DNA of 64,000 nucleotides from Methanospirillaceae archaeon (GTDB lineage Archaea > Halobacteriota > Methanomicrobia > Methanomicrobiales > Methanospirillaceae): the NCBI GenBank assembly GCA_016926505.1, contig JAFGOM010000083.1, positions 1-64,000 on the forward strand, given 5' to 3'. The translations under genes were made by a program, and so were the position numbers. The notes beneath the pieces are model-generated. The model worked only from the letters and a program-made list of their open reading frames with translations, made no database searches and had not been told where the DNA came from. Position 1 is the first letter of the stretch, and the number at the start of each line of letters is the position of its first letter. This document shows, piece after piece, positions 1 through 9,391 of this stretch.

Positions 1-347
1 CTCTCTCTTTATCTCCAAAAATTTCAACTTATGAGTATAAAAATTTCGGCTCGAAAAAATAAGTTATAAATCCGCAAACTCAGGTCTTTTGAGGAGAGTG
101 ATTAACCTTCTTTTCCGAAGACGAGTGTTTTTTTGGGACTCCGCATATGAGGAAATTGTGTAACGTTATTTTTACATCCACTACATACAATGTGGGCTGG
201 TATTGCAGTTGCCCTAATGAAATCTTGAAAATAATCCACAGAATAGGTCAAGTGCAAAGTCCCCTAGTAAATTAATTTCGCGATAATCCACCAGGTGCGG
301 AGTCATGAGTTTATGTGATTTATAAATTCAAACTCACTCATGGGGGG
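1..347. other. AT-rich stretch without a recognisable gene
   Basis: I find no convincing reading frame on either strand. The DNA is visibly richer in A and T than the proS region and has several oligo-T/oligo-A runs (for example near 130-138). It lies downstream of the decayed toxin-antitoxin pair and is probably part of the same degraded margin. Confidence 0.5.
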
Positions 348-794
348 TTATGCACTATCCTCTCTTATATATCGGTCGATTTGCTCACAAAAGGAAATAA
401 TATCAAATAGTTCGTTTTTAAGAATTGCATATGCAATACTATCATTCATTTTCCCATACTGGTGAACGAGAATAGTGCGAAAACCTTTCATGGCAGGTAA
501 TTTCTCACGTATGGATCCCTCAATTATCCCGGCATCAATACGATGTTGTATCATATCATCATCACTTCGTGGAACACCGGGCCGTAAATCCCTGTTGATA
601 ATCGGGCAGATATCAAAATATTCTGCAGGCAATATTCAAGCCGCTTATAAATTCCGTCTTTACCTATTCCAGGGGCAATAAAGGAATCTGGAGATGTGGA
701 ATCATTCAGGTATTCACTGATACTATCAACTGATTCTTCGGTTTCCCTGAGTAATATTCGTATTCGATCAATCCTGACAATGTTTTTTCTCCAT
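348..794 (-). pseudogene. HepT-like (DUF86) toxin, frameshifted
   Basis: HepT proteins are the HEPN-type RNase toxins of MNT/HepT modules. Joining two frames gives a typical member. One frame (about 630-782) reads VRIDRIRILLRE... and KDGIYKRLEYCLQNI; the second (348-630) continues DICPIINRDLRPGVPRSDDD and then GFRTILVHQYG, which contains the family's R-x4-6-H-x-Y active-site motif. The join needs one base added in the T4 run at 615-618 (minus strand). A second frame change is needed in the A6 run at 783-788, just after the presumed ATG at 792-794, because the family N-terminus is in another frame from that ATG. The ATG overlaps the stop of the upstream MNT remnant (TAATG), the usual coupling of the pair. 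The RNase motif survives, but no single frame encodes the whole toxin. The alternative is two sequencing errors. Confidence 0.72.
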
Positions 795-1080
795 TACAAC
801 GCTTTCTCCCCGATATAATCCAGTAAATGTGGTATAAAGAGATCATATTCGCGGATTGTCCGTTCAGCAGCATCATAGATCTCATCATCAACCCGAACAT
901 AGAGTATCATGCCTGAAAATACTTCTTTTTATATATAAAGGAAGATGGTAAAAGATATGGACATCAAAGATATCCGGGAGACTCTCCCGAGAAGATATAT
1001 CCTGAGTTGTTCTGATCAGGATATCCTAAATCACACAAGATAGCGATGTCAATATCAGAATAGGTACCCTCAATACGACC
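794..1080 (-). pseudogene. MNT-type nucleotidyltransferase antitoxin, truncated and frameshifted
   Basis: MNT proteins are minimal nucleotidyltransferases that AMPylate and neutralise HepT. The piece next to proS reads [15 protein letters not shown], matching the core strand with the catalytic D-x-D (SDID). In other frames the region continues FDVHIFYHLPLYIKRSIF, then ILYVRVDDEIYDAAERTI and EYDLFIPHLLDYIGEKAL before TAA at 794-796, the expected C-terminal helix. At least two frame changes separate these blocks. The first 25-30 residues normally preceding the GS-x-G-x-SD motif are missing, because the remnant begins exactly where the proS reading frame ends. So the gene is both truncated at its 5' end and frameshifted. 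Gene order (MNT then HepT) matches intact modules. Confidence 0.68.
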
Positions 1081-2506
1081 GTCCGACCAGCGTGACCACG
1101 GAGTGCGGTTTACCGCAGATGATGCAGTCCCCCTCTTGTACCACGATACCTTCGTAACCAACATCGGTCCCAAGAACGCTCGCAGATGTTATCTCTTCAA
1201 TTCTATCGGCACAGCCCCGGTCACCGCACCAGAAGACCGCGGCAACTCCACAACCAACTGCATCAGGCAGACCGGAAACATCATCCACAAAGAAGAGATG
1301 GTTTTTGATATGCTCTGCAGCCGTTCTTTGCAGATCCTCTTTTATTCCTTCTACAATGGCCGCAAGGCTGGTGTTGAGATCTGATCGCATCACCTGACTC
1401 TTCTCTCCTCTCCGGGTAACCACGGTCACCGTACCGGCATCCAGATCCCGGGGACCAAGCTCAATCCGGATCGGCACACCCCGCATCTCCCAGTAGTAAT
1501 ACTTTGCACCTGGCCGCATGTCCCGGCTGTCTGTCCTGACCCGGTACCCGGCACACTGAAGTTCTTCCTGCAATGCGGCAACCGCAGCCATCACCTCGTC
1601 GGTCCGCTTCTTAACAAGAATGGGAACAATAATTATCTGGACCGGGGCGACCGCCGGCGGGATAAAAAGACCTGCATCATCCCCGTGCATCGAGATAAGC
1701 GCAGCGATGCTTCGTTCAGATATCCCGTAACAGGTCTGTTGACAGAACTGCTGCTCTCCGTTCGCATCCTCGTAGGTCATTGAGAAGGTTCTTGAGAAGT
1801 GATCCCCAAGGTGATGCACGGTTCCAATCTGAAGCGTCTTCCCGTCCGGCATGATGGTATCAACAGCCATCGTATAATCAGCCCCCGGGAACTTGTCCCA
1901 GTCCGGACGCCGAGAGATAAGGACGGGGATGCAGAGGAGATCATAAAATTCCCGGTACCGCGCCAGTGCTTCTCGAACCTGTTCTTCAGCCTCTTCCCAG
2001 GTCGCATGGACGGTATGCGCCTCCTTAAACGAGGTTATCTCCCGCAGCCGGATAAGCGGACGGGTATGCTTGGTCTCATACCGGAAGGTATTGACGATCT
2101 GGTACAGTTTTATCGGCAGATCCGCATGGGATCGAATCCAGAGGGCATACATCGGGTAGATAGCCGTCTCACTGGTCGGACGGAGTGCAAGTTTCACATC
2201 AAGCGGAGTCGTACCGCCGTGGGTTACCCAGTATACCTCCTCCTCGAACCCCTTGATATGTTCTGCCTCCTTCATGAACTCGTTCTCAGGGATAAGCAGG
2301 GGAAACAGGGTCTCTTCATGATCCCGGTCAAGAAGATCCCGTAGGATCCCGTACACCCGCTTGCGAATCCCAAATCCGTACGGGTACCAGACATACAGTC
2401 CCTTGACCGGGTAGCGGACATCCATGATATCGGCACGCCATAAAATCTCGTTATACCATTCTGAAAATGCGTTCTTTTGTGGGAGGGAACCTGTATCTTC
2501 TTCCAT
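1070..2506 (-). CDS. proS: Prolyl-tRNA synthetase, archaeal/eukaryotic type
   Basis: Charges tRNA-Pro with proline using ATP. The 478-residue length is normal for the short archaeal class II ProRS that lacks the bacterial editing insert. Visible landmarks: [13 protein letters not shown] (about 106-118) that binds prolyl-adenylate, class II motif 2 [16 protein letters not shown] (141-156), the HHLGDHFS segment (231-238), and motif 3 region [10 protein letters not shown] (261-270). An anticodon-binding domain follows ([11 protein letters not shown] onward), then a Cys-containing C-terminal zinc domain with CGVAAVFWC and CIICGK, ending in the typical -RSY. The start is the first ATG in frame and leaves about 25 residues before the core, as in relatives. 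It is separated by 118 bp from the SpoIIM-like gene upstream. Confidence 0.96.
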   Translation of the reverse strand: MEEDTGSLPQKNAFSEWYNEILWRADIMDVRYPVKGLYVWYPYGFGIRKRVYGILRDLLDRDHEETLFPLLIPENEFMKEAEHIKGFEEEVYWVTHGGTTPLDVKLALRPTSETAIYPMYALWIRSHADLPIKLYQIVNTFRYETKHTRPLIRLREITSFKEAHTVHATWEEAEEQVREALARYREFYDLLCIPVLISRRPDWDKFPGADYTMAVDTIMPDGKTLQIGTVHHLGDHFSRTFSMTYEDANGEQQFCQQTCYGISERSIAALISMHGDDAGLFIPPAVAPVQIIIVPILVKKRTDEVMAAVAALQEELQCAGYRVRTDSRDMRPGAKYYYWEMRGVPIRIELGPRDLDAGTVTVVTRRGEKSQVMRSDLNTSLAAIVEGIKEDLQRTAAEHIKNHLFFVDDVSGLPDAVGCGVAAVFWCGDRGCADRIEEITSASVLGTDVGYEGIVVQEGDCIICGKPHSVVTLVGRSY

Positions 2507-2624
2507 ATACTCTCCTGAACAGTTATCCGGTTACCGGTATCATGGTGCGGGAAAAGCAGGATTTTTTATACAAAATCCAACCGGAAGCTTTTGGAAAATC
2601 CCACACCGCAATATCTGCAGATCT

Positions 2625-3227
2625 TTATAATGTCAGCATCTGTATGACCGCTGGCGTGATAAAAGCCTCGATACACGCTGCCACGGCAATAAAAGGCATG
2701 ACATACAGAAGGAACAACCTGCCGAGGGGACAGGCTGCGCGGGCAGCATCACCCCCATGCTGCCATTCATCAAGCACGGCCCGCCCAAGTAAAAATCCTA
2801 ATCCTGCAGATGCAAACACGGCCGGCAGTTCAAAGATCCCGTGGGGAATGATGGCAGCAAGAACCATGGCAGTCCCTTCCTCGCGTCCGATAACCTCAAG
2901 GATGGCACCAATGGTAATCCCGTTTAACGCAAGGATAAGCAGAGTAAGTACCCCGAGTGTCACCCCGCCGATAAAGAGTATCACACATATCTCAAGATTA
3001 TTCACAAAGATCTGGGCAGCAAGCAGGGGAGGTGAATCGGTAAGTATCTGGGATGCTACCATCTCCCGGAACAGTTCCAGAAGTTCAGCTCCCAGCGATG
3101 GATTCGCCCCTGATGCCAAAAAACCGATAATAAAGAAGAAGAGAAAGATACCGGCACAGATCACGATATTTTTACCAACAGCCCGGGATGCCTTCGCCTG
3201 GTCTCTATCCTGAATTATATCATCCAT
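2625..3227 (-). CDS. SpoIIM-like (DUF95) integral membrane protein
   Basis: About 200 residues with five predicted hydrophobic segments. The family signature is clear: VNNLEICVILFIGGVTLGVL, then LNGITIGAILEV, IIPHGIFELPAVFASAGLGF (PHG-x-x-E-x-PA motif) and a C-terminal hydrophobic helix. Stage II sporulation M homologues occur in many non-sporulating archaea, where the role is unknown; a membrane-associated function is all that can be said. An upstream in-frame ATG at 3294-3296 would add 23 residues (MVFQNRFCSL...) that do not resemble the family N-terminus, so I prefer MDDIIQDRDQ at 3227. It follows the DUF63 gene on the same strand and may be cotranscribed. Confidence 0.82.
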   Translation of the reverse strand: MDDIIQDRDQAKASRAVGKNIVICAGIFLFFFIIGFLASGANPSLGAELLELFREMVASQILTDSPPLLAAQIFVNNLEICVILFIGGVTLGVLTLLILALNGITIGAILEVIGREEGTAMVLAAIIPHGIFELPAVFASAGLGFLLGRAVLDEWQHGGDAARAACPLGRLFLLYVMPFIAVAACIEAFITPAVIQMLTL

Positions 3228-3363
3228 CAGGTACAGAGGATCGGATCTCCTTAAAAAACACTTCCAAAGAGAGCAGAACCGGTTCTGAAAAACCATCTCC
3301 CCTGCGGGATCGACGCTCCCCGGCGGACAGAGCGCGAAAACAGTGAAAAAGAAAAAGACCGGG

Positions 3364-4206
3364 TCAGGTATACAGAACCATGCGCATCAAATCCCGTATC
3401 CCGGGAGCAAGGCCGACCATGATCATCGCAAGCAGGATAAGATGCCACAGACCGGATGTCCCGTCTTTGCGGTACTCCTGAAGAATGTAAATTGCAGGAA
3501 AGAGGATGAGCAGTTTTAAGGGATACATCACGAACGCAGTTCCGGTAAGGGCAATAAGGTTTGCACCCACCACATGCTTTTCAACATACACCATATCATG
3601 CAGGTCAATACCATAACTGGTTGCACTTGCATCGAGCATATGGGCAAAGATGAGTACCTGGTACAGCCGGTCTCTGACATACTCCCATCCAAGTAAAAAG
3701 CGCATACATCCGTAGACAAGGGCTGATGCCGTCAATGCCATGATAAGAATGGTTCCCCCGATAAAGATCGAAAGGGTATTGTGCATCGTCCCGTAGGTAA
3801 GAAGGATGATGAAAGTTACGAGAGCACTCAAAAAACCGGTTACGCCAAATATCCGGGTTGCCGGATACGACAATACGGGCTCAAGCCGGATAGAAAAAAG
3901 AAAGACAATAAGGGCATAGATAAAGATGACGAAGAATATGAGCGGTGTGATTAAGAGATAATGCCAGTCTGTTGTTATCATCCCGGTATCTTCAATAACC
4001 CTGAGCAGACCTCCAAAAACCATCCATGGTATCAGTGCATAGGAAAATTCCCTATCGATTGCAATTCCGGCCCGGGAAAACCACCGGTATAACAGGAATA
4101 CAACCAGGATAAGAATGATGGCATAGGTAAGAGTATTAACAATATTGTATGCCTGGTCACAATGAATCGGATCGATGTAATACTGGTAGATAAAATCCAT
4201 GATCAT
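3364..4206 (-). CDS. DUF63 family multi-pass membrane protein
   Basis: A 280-residue, mostly hydrophobic protein with about eight predicted membrane helices. The opening YNIVNTLTYAIILILVVFLLY and the motif PWMVFGGLLRVIEDTG match DUF63, a family almost confined to archaea; no biochemical role is established that I know of. Another recognisable block is MLDASATSYGIDLHDMVYVEKH in the middle, with conserved Asp/His residues that suggest a catalytic or ion-binding site inside the membrane (inference). The start may be the second Met (4200), since MDFIYQYYIDPI is the usual N-terminus. It ends 137 bp before the SpoIIM-like gene on the same strand and is divergent from egsA. Confidence 0.85.
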   Translation of the reverse strand: MIMDFIYQYYIDPIHCDQAYNIVNTLTYAIILILVVFLLYRWFSRAGIAIDREFSYALIPWMVFGGLLRVIEDTGMITTDWHYLLITPLIFFVIFIYALIVFLFSIRLEPVLSYPATRIFGVTGFLSALVTFIILLTYGTMHNTLSIFIGGTILIMALTASALVYGCMRFLLGWEYVRDRLYQVLIFAHMLDASATSYGIDLHDMVYVEKHVVGANLIALTGTAFVMYPLKLLILFPAIYILQEYRKDGTSGLWHLILLAMIMVGLAPGIRDLMRMVLYT

Positions 4207-4560
4207 ACTATCTTCAGTACATCGGGATAAAGAAATTTACAGGTATCCCTGCCATAAGAGAGGCAGTGTTTCTGATAACACCGGATGAGATTCATTCCAA
4301 AAACAGGATACTGTCATCTCTTTCGGGTTTTGGTAAGAGATACCCTCCCAAAAAAAACATAGTATCCCTGATGAGAAAGAGTCTGTAAGAGTCAATTTAT
4401 CCGCATATCAGAGTCTCTTTATCCTGGAAATATCTCCTCAAAAGATCTCTTATAAGAAGAGAGAGAACAGATACAAAAAGAAGAGTCACCAGAGCATGAA
4501 CATGAGAGACCAGAGAGAAATATCAATATTGTGGCAGGTATTTGACACAGGCACACACAT
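4207..4560. other. Divergent intergenic region between DUF63 gene and egsA
   Basis: 354 bp with no supported ORF; it must hold promoters for both divergent genes. An AT-rich TCTTATAAG (around 4446-4454) is a possible TATA element. No obvious Shine-Dalgarno site precedes the egsA ATG at 4561. Confidence 0.4.
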
Positions 4561-5637
4561 ATGACAGTGACCGTTCCATCTGAAGAGATCCCGGAGTCCG
4601 AGGGTGAGGCGAAATGGATCGTCTTTCCCCGGAACATCGTCATCGGAAAGGATGTACTGGCAGAGCTGCCACAGGTTCTCTACGACCAGAAGCAGGGATC
4701 CTCTGTTCTCATCATCACCGGAAAGCACACCCGGGAAGTAGCAGCTGATGCAGTACTCTCTCTTCTTAAAGACAGATATTCTGTCTCAATCCATATTGCC
4801 GGTCCCATCGACCAGACCGGGATTGATCTCGCCGGTGAAGCGGCAAAAAAAGCAGATCTTCTGATAGGTGTCGGAGGGGGAAGGATCATCGATACCACAA
4901 AGATTGTATCATACAACCAGAATAAGCCGTTTATCAGCATTCCTACCGCTGCTTCGCATGATGGTATTGTATCAAACCGGGCAAGCATACCGCTTGGTGA
5001 GGGAAATGCTTCCATACAGGCACGTCCCCCGATAGCGGTGATAGCTGATACGGGAATCATTGCAGAGGCTCCCTTTCGTCTCCTTGCATCCGGATGTGCA
5101 GATATCATCTCAAATTATACTGCGATTCTTGACTGGGAACTGGCCAACCGGATTCGTGGAGATCACATAAGCAGGTATGCCCTCGCTATCTCGAAGATGA
5201 CCGCAGAGATGCTCGTCTCAAATGCAGACCTGATAAAGCCGGGAAATTTAGATGCCGTCGATCTCGTTGTCCGTGCTTTAGTCTCATCCGGTATGGCGAT
5301 GAGCATCGCGGGCTCATCCCGTCCGGCAAGCGGGGCTGAGCATAAATTTGGTCACGCGGTTGAGCGGCTCGTTCCGGGAAAAGCACTTCATGGAGAGATA
5401 TGCGGGATCGGAACAATCATGATGATGTACCTCCATGGCGGTGACTGGAAAACAATCCGGCAGTCATTACAGAGAATCGGAGCGCCGGTAACTCCTGCAG
5501 AGGTCGATATTCCTGATTCTGTGATTGTTCAGGCGCTTTTACATGCTAAAGACATACGGCCTGAGCGGTTTACCATCATCGACATGGGTCTCTCTCCGAA
5601 GGCAGCAGAAGACCTTGTCAGGTTACTGTATACCTGA
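4561..5637 (+). CDS. egsA: sn-glycerol-1-phosphate dehydrogenase
   Basis: Reduces dihydroxyacetone phosphate to sn-glycerol-1-phosphate with NAD(P)H, the step that sets the archaeal stereochemistry of membrane lipids; cytosolic. The 358-residue protein has the family order: an N-terminal Rossmann-like half with IGVGGGRIIDTTK (about 102-114) binding the nucleotide, the IPTAASHDGIVSNRASI block (about 128-144), and a C-terminal metal-binding half with SGCADIISNYTAI, SRPASGAEHKFGHAVE and ALHGEICGIG, which supply the Asp and two His zinc ligands. The start ATG is 354 bp from the divergent gene. The UPF0179 gene begins 11 bp downstream. The geranylgeranyl reductase at 13858-15069 acts later in the same lipid pathway. 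Confidence 0.95.
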   Translation: MTVTVPSEEIPESEGEAKWIVFPRNIVIGKDVLAELPQVLYDQKQGSSVLIITGKHTREVAADAVLSLLKDRYSVSIHIAGPIDQTGIDLAGEAAKKADLLIGVGGGRIIDTTKIVSYNQNKPFISIPTAASHDGIVSNRASIPLGEGNASIQARPPIAVIADTGIIAEAPFRLLASGCADIISNYTAILDWELANRIRGDHISRYALAISKMTAEMLVSNADLIKPGNLDAVDLVVRALVSSGMAMSIAGSSRPASGAEHKFGHAVERLVPGKALHGEICGIGTIMMMYLHGGDWKTIRQSLQRIGAPVTPAEVDIPDSVIVQALLHAKDIRPERFTIIDMGLSPKAAEDLVRLLYT

Positions 5638-5648
5638 GGCGATCCTCC

Positions 5649-6122
5649 ATGCCACAGACAAAGAAGAAAGTAACGCTCATCGGCTCTGTACATGCAGACG
5701 TGGGAAGGGAGTTTGTGTATGACGGCCCGGCTCCGGCCTGTGCTGATTGTTCCCTTCTGCGGGCATGTGCAAACCTTGAGAAAGGGAAACGCTATATTAT
5801 CGTTGCAAAACGACCCACACGACATCCCTGCAGGGTTCATGTTGACGAGGTCTGTGCCGTGGACGTGGAACCGGCACCCATTTATGCTCTTATTCCTGTT
5901 GCTGATGCGAGACAGAATACGACCATTACGTTTAGGCACGCCTGTGGAAAGGAACAATGCCCCCGGTATGCACAATGCAATCCTGAAGGTGCTCTTGCAG
6001 GTCAGAAGTATATCGTGAGTGACAGGCTGGATGAAGAATATTCCGACTGTTTTATGGGAGAAGAGAGAGCGCTGGTCAAATTGATACCGCTCCCTGATGA
6101 ACTTCCCCGGCTTTCAGGATAA
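5649..6122 (+). CDS. UPF0179 family cysteine-rich protein
   Basis: A 157-residue soluble protein of a conserved archaeal family without known function. The sequence shows several Cys groups likely to bind zinc or an iron-sulfur cluster: CADCSLLRAC near residue 31-40, HPC and VDEVC in the middle, then HACGKEQCPRYAQC and DCFM. The start MPQTKKKVTLIGS lies 11 bp after egsA, so the two are probably one transcript. Identification rests on the family pattern VTLIG-x5-G-x2-F followed by the CxxC groups; the function is not inferred. Confidence 0.85.
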   Translation: MPQTKKKVTLIGSVHADVGREFVYDGPAPACADCSLLRACANLEKGKRYIIVAKRPTRHPCRVHVDEVCAVDVEPAPIYALIPVADARQNTTITFRHACGKEQCPRYAQCNPEGALAGQKYIVSDRLDEEYSDCFMGEERALVKLIPLPDELPRLSG

Positions 6123-6368
6123 TTTATTAGATAGTACTACCAGGAGGGGGTATTATCTTATAAAGTTGATAATCATCACAAAAATTCATATTCCTCATCC
6201 CCGGGGAAAATCACGGAATTATCGCAGTAAATACCGAAATAAACAGAAATTACCGGTTTTTAAATATGCAATCAACTTTTCTTTCTGTTACCGTACCGGT
6301 TTTAAGCCAATCCCATAATGTTTATGCAGCCATGAACAAACCTCTTGTTGTATCGCCAGGTGATATTG

Positions 6369-6641
6369 TTGCAGAAGGAAGAATTATTACATTTGCATAT
6401 GCTTTTTATTCATGTGAAAAAATATTATGAGACCATTACACACGAAGAGATAGAAACCAGCCGGTACAACGATCTTAAGATCTCTCCTGTTCATATTCAT
6501 AAAAATAAACGTTCTCATAAAGAAGCTCTCCTTGTTCTTTCCGAAGAGATCACCGATCATATCAGACAAAATCGTCTGCCTGTTATGTCTTTTTCCCCAA
6601 AAACACTCATTGGAGACGTAGAGATATCTATTGAGAACTGA
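6369..6641 (+). CDS. UPF0058 family small protein
   Basis: About 90 residues, recognised from QKEELLHLHMLFIHVKKYYE at the N-terminus and SPVHIHKNKRSHKEALLVL in the middle, the two conserved blocks of archaeal UPF0058 proteins. Function is unknown. The start is uncertain: the frame opens upstream at a TTG (6345), but the family begins directly at the (M)QKEELL segment, so I choose the TTG at 6369; a GTG at 6360 is the alternative. A TATA-like TTTTTAAATATG lies near 6257-6268. The stop is 4 bp before the preferred elp3 ATG, suggesting translational coupling. Confidence 0.7.
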   Translation: MQKEELLHLHMLFIHVKKYYETITHEEIETSRYNDLKISPVHIHKNKRSHKEALLVLSEEITDHIRQNRLPVMSFSPKTLIGDVEISIEN

Positions 6642-6645
6642 GGGT

Positions 6646-8232
6646 ATGGATTATGAGGCAGCCAGAAGAGAGGTTATTGATTCTCTCATAAAGGCGCCTC
6701 ATTCATCATGCAATGTGCGAAAAATCATTGCACAGGTATGCAAAAAGTACCATCTTTCATCGATTCCCAAGCAGTCAGAGATCCTGAGAGCGGCATCAGC
6801 GGCTGAGCGGGAACTGATCAGAGAAAAACTGAAAGTAAAACCCGGCCGGACCCTCTCAGGAGTTGCCCCGGTTGCTGTTATGACCTCCCCCCATCCCTGT
6901 CCGCATGGCATCTGCCTGCCCTGTCCGGGAGGGCCGGATCACCTTTTTCATTCCCCGCAGAGTTACACCGGGGAAGAACCGGCAGCACTCCGGGCTGCCC
7001 GCCATAACTATGATCCATACCGGCAGGTCTCGGCCCGTCTTATGCAGTTTGAGGAACTGGGGCACCTGGTAGACAAGGCTGAACTCATCGTCATGGGAGG
7101 AACGATAACCGCACGTGATCCCGGGTACCAGGAATGGTTTGTCAGGGAATGCGTATCGGCCATGAACGCATACCGCAATCCGGAATCTGTACCTGATGAT
7201 AAGACCGAGGCTGTATTTGCCGCAAATGAGACCGCTTCGGTCAGGTGTGTAGCAGTTACCTTTGAGACACGTCCTGACTGGTGCAGGACGCAGGAGATAG
7301 AGACGATGCTTGCACTCGGGGTAACCAAGGTTGAGATAGGAGTGCAGCATACCAGTGATCAAATCCTTCTCTGCAACCGGAGGGGATGCACTGTTGCCGA
7401 TACCGTCAGAGCGAATACCCTTCTTCGTGATGCAGGTTTAAAAGTCGGGTTTCATGTCATGCCAAACCTCCCCGGAAGTACTCTTGCAGCAGATCGAAAG
7501 ATGTTTCAGACACTATTTTCTGACTCACGGTTCAGACCGGATTTCCTGAAAATATATCCCACGCTTGTCACGCAGGGTTCAGGAGTAGAGGAACTATGGA
7601 AAGACGGAGCATACCAGACCTATGACGAGGATGAATTAATTGACCTTGTCGCTGATGCAAAAGCCCTTATCCCTGAATACTGCAGACTGCAGCGGATCCA
7701 GCGTGATATCCCTGCAAAGATGATACTTTCTGGATCCCGTCACAGTAACTTCCGCCAGCTTGCAGAAAACCGGTTACGATCCCGGGGAGGGCAGTGCCGG
7801 TGTATCAGGTGCCGCGAGATAGGGCGCCGGTTCGCACAAGGAGAGAGCAGGATACAGACCGAGTCCTACACCTGCTGCGAGGGAGAGGAACGGTTTATAT
7901 CCTCAGTAACGGGGGACTCGTTAATCGGGTTTGCACGGCTCAGGCTCTCGGAACATGCCTGGCCTTCCTGGGTTTTGGGTGCGGCATTTGTCAGGGAACT
8001 CCATGTGTACGGTACAATCGTTCCTATCGGAAAGACGGGTTGCAATGCAGGTTTTGAGATGCAGCACAAAGGACACGGAGAGGCAGTTCTTGGAGAAGCA
8101 CAGATACAGGCACGGGATGCCGGGTATGACAGGCTGGCAATCATGGCTGGTATCGGAACCCGGCCCTATTACCGCCGGCTTGGGTATGAGCGGGCAGGCC
8201 CATATATGGTAAGGAATCTAAAGGATATCTGA
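6646..8232 (+). CDS. elp3: Elp3-type tRNA uridine-34 acetyltransferase (radical SAM + GNAT)
   Basis: Archaeal Elp3 works without the other Elongator subunits and starts cm5U-type modification of wobble uridine in tRNA, using SAM radical chemistry and acetyl-CoA. The 528-residue protein has an N-terminal tRNA-binding helical part, the cluster motif SPHPCPHGICLPCPGG (about 83-98), a radical SAM barrel with ELIVMGGT and FETRPDWC, a Cys-rich linker (GGQCRCIRCREIGRR), and a C-terminal GNAT domain with MQHKGHGEAVLGEA and GIGTRPYYRRLGYE. I prefer the ATG at 6646 over the TTG at 6631 because GAGGG sits 2 nt before it. It is followed 4 bp later by priS. Confidence 0.93.
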   Translation: MDYEAARREVIDSLIKAPHSSCNVRKIIAQVCKKYHLSSIPKQSEILRAASAAERELIREKLKVKPGRTLSGVAPVAVMTSPHPCPHGICLPCPGGPDHLFHSPQSYTGEEPAALRAARHNYDPYRQVSARLMQFEELGHLVDKAELIVMGGTITARDPGYQEWFVRECVSAMNAYRNPESVPDDKTEAVFAANETASVRCVAVTFETRPDWCRTQEIETMLALGVTKVEIGVQHTSDQILLCNRRGCTVADTVRANTLLRDAGLKVGFHVMPNLPGSTLAADRKMFQTLFSDSRFRPDFLKIYPTLVTQGSGVEELWKDGAYQTYDEDELIDLVADAKALIPEYCRLQRIQRDIPAKMILSGSRHSNFRQLAENRLRSRGGQCRCIRCREIGRRFAQGESRIQTESYTCCEGEERFISSVTGDSLIGFARLRLSEHAWPSWVLGAAFVRELHVYGTIVPIGKTGCNAGFEMQHKGHGEAVLGEAQIQARDAGYDRLAIMAGIGTRPYYRRLGYERAGPYMVRNLKDI

Positions 8233-8236
8233 ATCG

Positions 8237-9391
8237 ATGATGCCGGCAACCCGTTCTTTTATCATGCGCAGGTTCTCTGACTACTATGAAAAAGGAATAC
8301 TAGAGGCCCCTTCATCCCTCGATCAGCGGGAGTTTGGCTTTATCCACTTCTCTGATTCATATCCTGATGAGATCTTCATGAAACGGCATATCGGATTTAT
8401 CTCGGCAGATGAGATGGAGATCTATGTCAGGAACATGGTACCTGCGCATGCATACTATTCAACAGCATATTACGAGAATCCTGCTGCTCCCACGATGCAG
8501 CAGAAAGGATGGTCAGGGGCAGATCTTATCTTTGATCTCGATGCTGATCATATCATGCGGGGATCGTACGAGGCGATGCTGGATCGGATAAAGCAGGAGG
8601 CCGTACGATTGCTGGATCTTCTTACCGATGAACTCGGTATTGATACAAAGACGATAGGTGTTGTATTCTCAGGGGGAAGAGGATATCATATTCATGTTAC
8701 TGATACCGCATTTCGCAAATGGACCGGGCCTGAGCGTCGTGAGATCATCGATTATGTGTGCGGGATTGGTATCTCTCCAAAGGCAATGCTCTCCCGGTTC
8801 CGGCCTGAAACAGTCGGCTGGCCGTTGCGGTTTCGTGATACGCTTTATGCGTATCTCTCGGATCTCTGTTCCCGGGATGGAACTGACAATATCACCGAGC
8901 TGACATCATACGACGGGATCGGAGAGGTACGTGCTGCCCGGTTTGCATCATTAATGCCTGATATCTGTTCCCGGTTACAGACGAATCCCGATTCCATCAA
9001 TACTGAGGATCAGACGATAGCAGCCGTACTTCATGCCTTGTGTTCGGATCAGAAGGGTCGTTTCTATACCCTCTGCCGGGAAGCGGGGATTCAGGCTGAT
9101 GAGCCGGTAACCACCGATATCAAACGTCTCATCCGTCTTCCCGGGAGTCTTCATGCAAAATCAGGGTTTCGCGTGGTTTCACTTTCTATCCGGGAATTGC
9201 ATGACTTTAATCCCCTCGTTGATGCAGTAGTATGGAAAGACCGCGATCTCGGGATAGAATCAAAAGCCTCGTATGATATCACGCTGCTTGAAAACCGGTA
9301 TCATATATCCAAAGGGGTTTCTACGGTACCGGAAGCCCTGGGATTGTTCCTCTGTTGCAGGGGAATGGCAGAGGTTGCAGGAGGGAGATGA
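8237..9391 (+). CDS. priS: DNA primase small (catalytic) subunit
   Basis: Polymerising subunit of the archaeal/eukaryotic primase heterodimer; makes primers for replication with PriL, which is not in this window. In the 384-residue protein the metal-binding acidic motif is LIFDLDADH (about 97-105), followed by FSGGRGYHIHV (144-154), and the third conserved block TTDIKRLIRLPGSLHAKSG near residue 294-312 supplies the remaining Asp and the nucleotide-binding basic residues. The start may be the ATG at 8237 or 8240. The stop TGA (9389-9391) overlaps the start of the GINS gene, so the two replication proteins are translationally coupled. Confidence 0.95.
   Translation: MMPATRSFIMRRFSDYYEKGILEAPSSLDQREFGFIHFSDSYPDEIFMKRHIGFISADEMEIYVRNMVPAHAYYSTAYYENPAAPTMQQKGWSGADLIFDLDADHIMRGSYEAMLDRIKQEAVRLLDLLTDELGIDTKTIGVVFSGGRGYHIHVTDTAFRKWTGPERREIIDYVCGIGISPKAMLSRFRPETVGWPLRFRDTLYAYLSDLCSRDGTDNITELTSYDGIGEVRAARFASLMPDICSRLQTNPDSINTEDQTIAAVLHALCSDQKGRFYTLCREAGIQADEPVTTDIKRLIRLPGSLHAKSGFRVVSLSIRELHDFNPLVDAVVWKDRDLGIESKASYDITLLENRYHISKGVSTVPEALGLFLCCRGMAEVAGGR

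Noticed and set aside
1799-2344. 181-codon open frame antisense to proS
   Set aside because: It lies wholly inside proS and its product has no recognisable motifs; it is a shadow frame of a well-supported gene.
2467-3213. 248-codon open frame antisense to the SpoIIM-like gene
   Set aside because: Low-complexity Ser/Ala/Pro/Arg composition typical of antisense frames; the minus-strand membrane protein explains the DNA.
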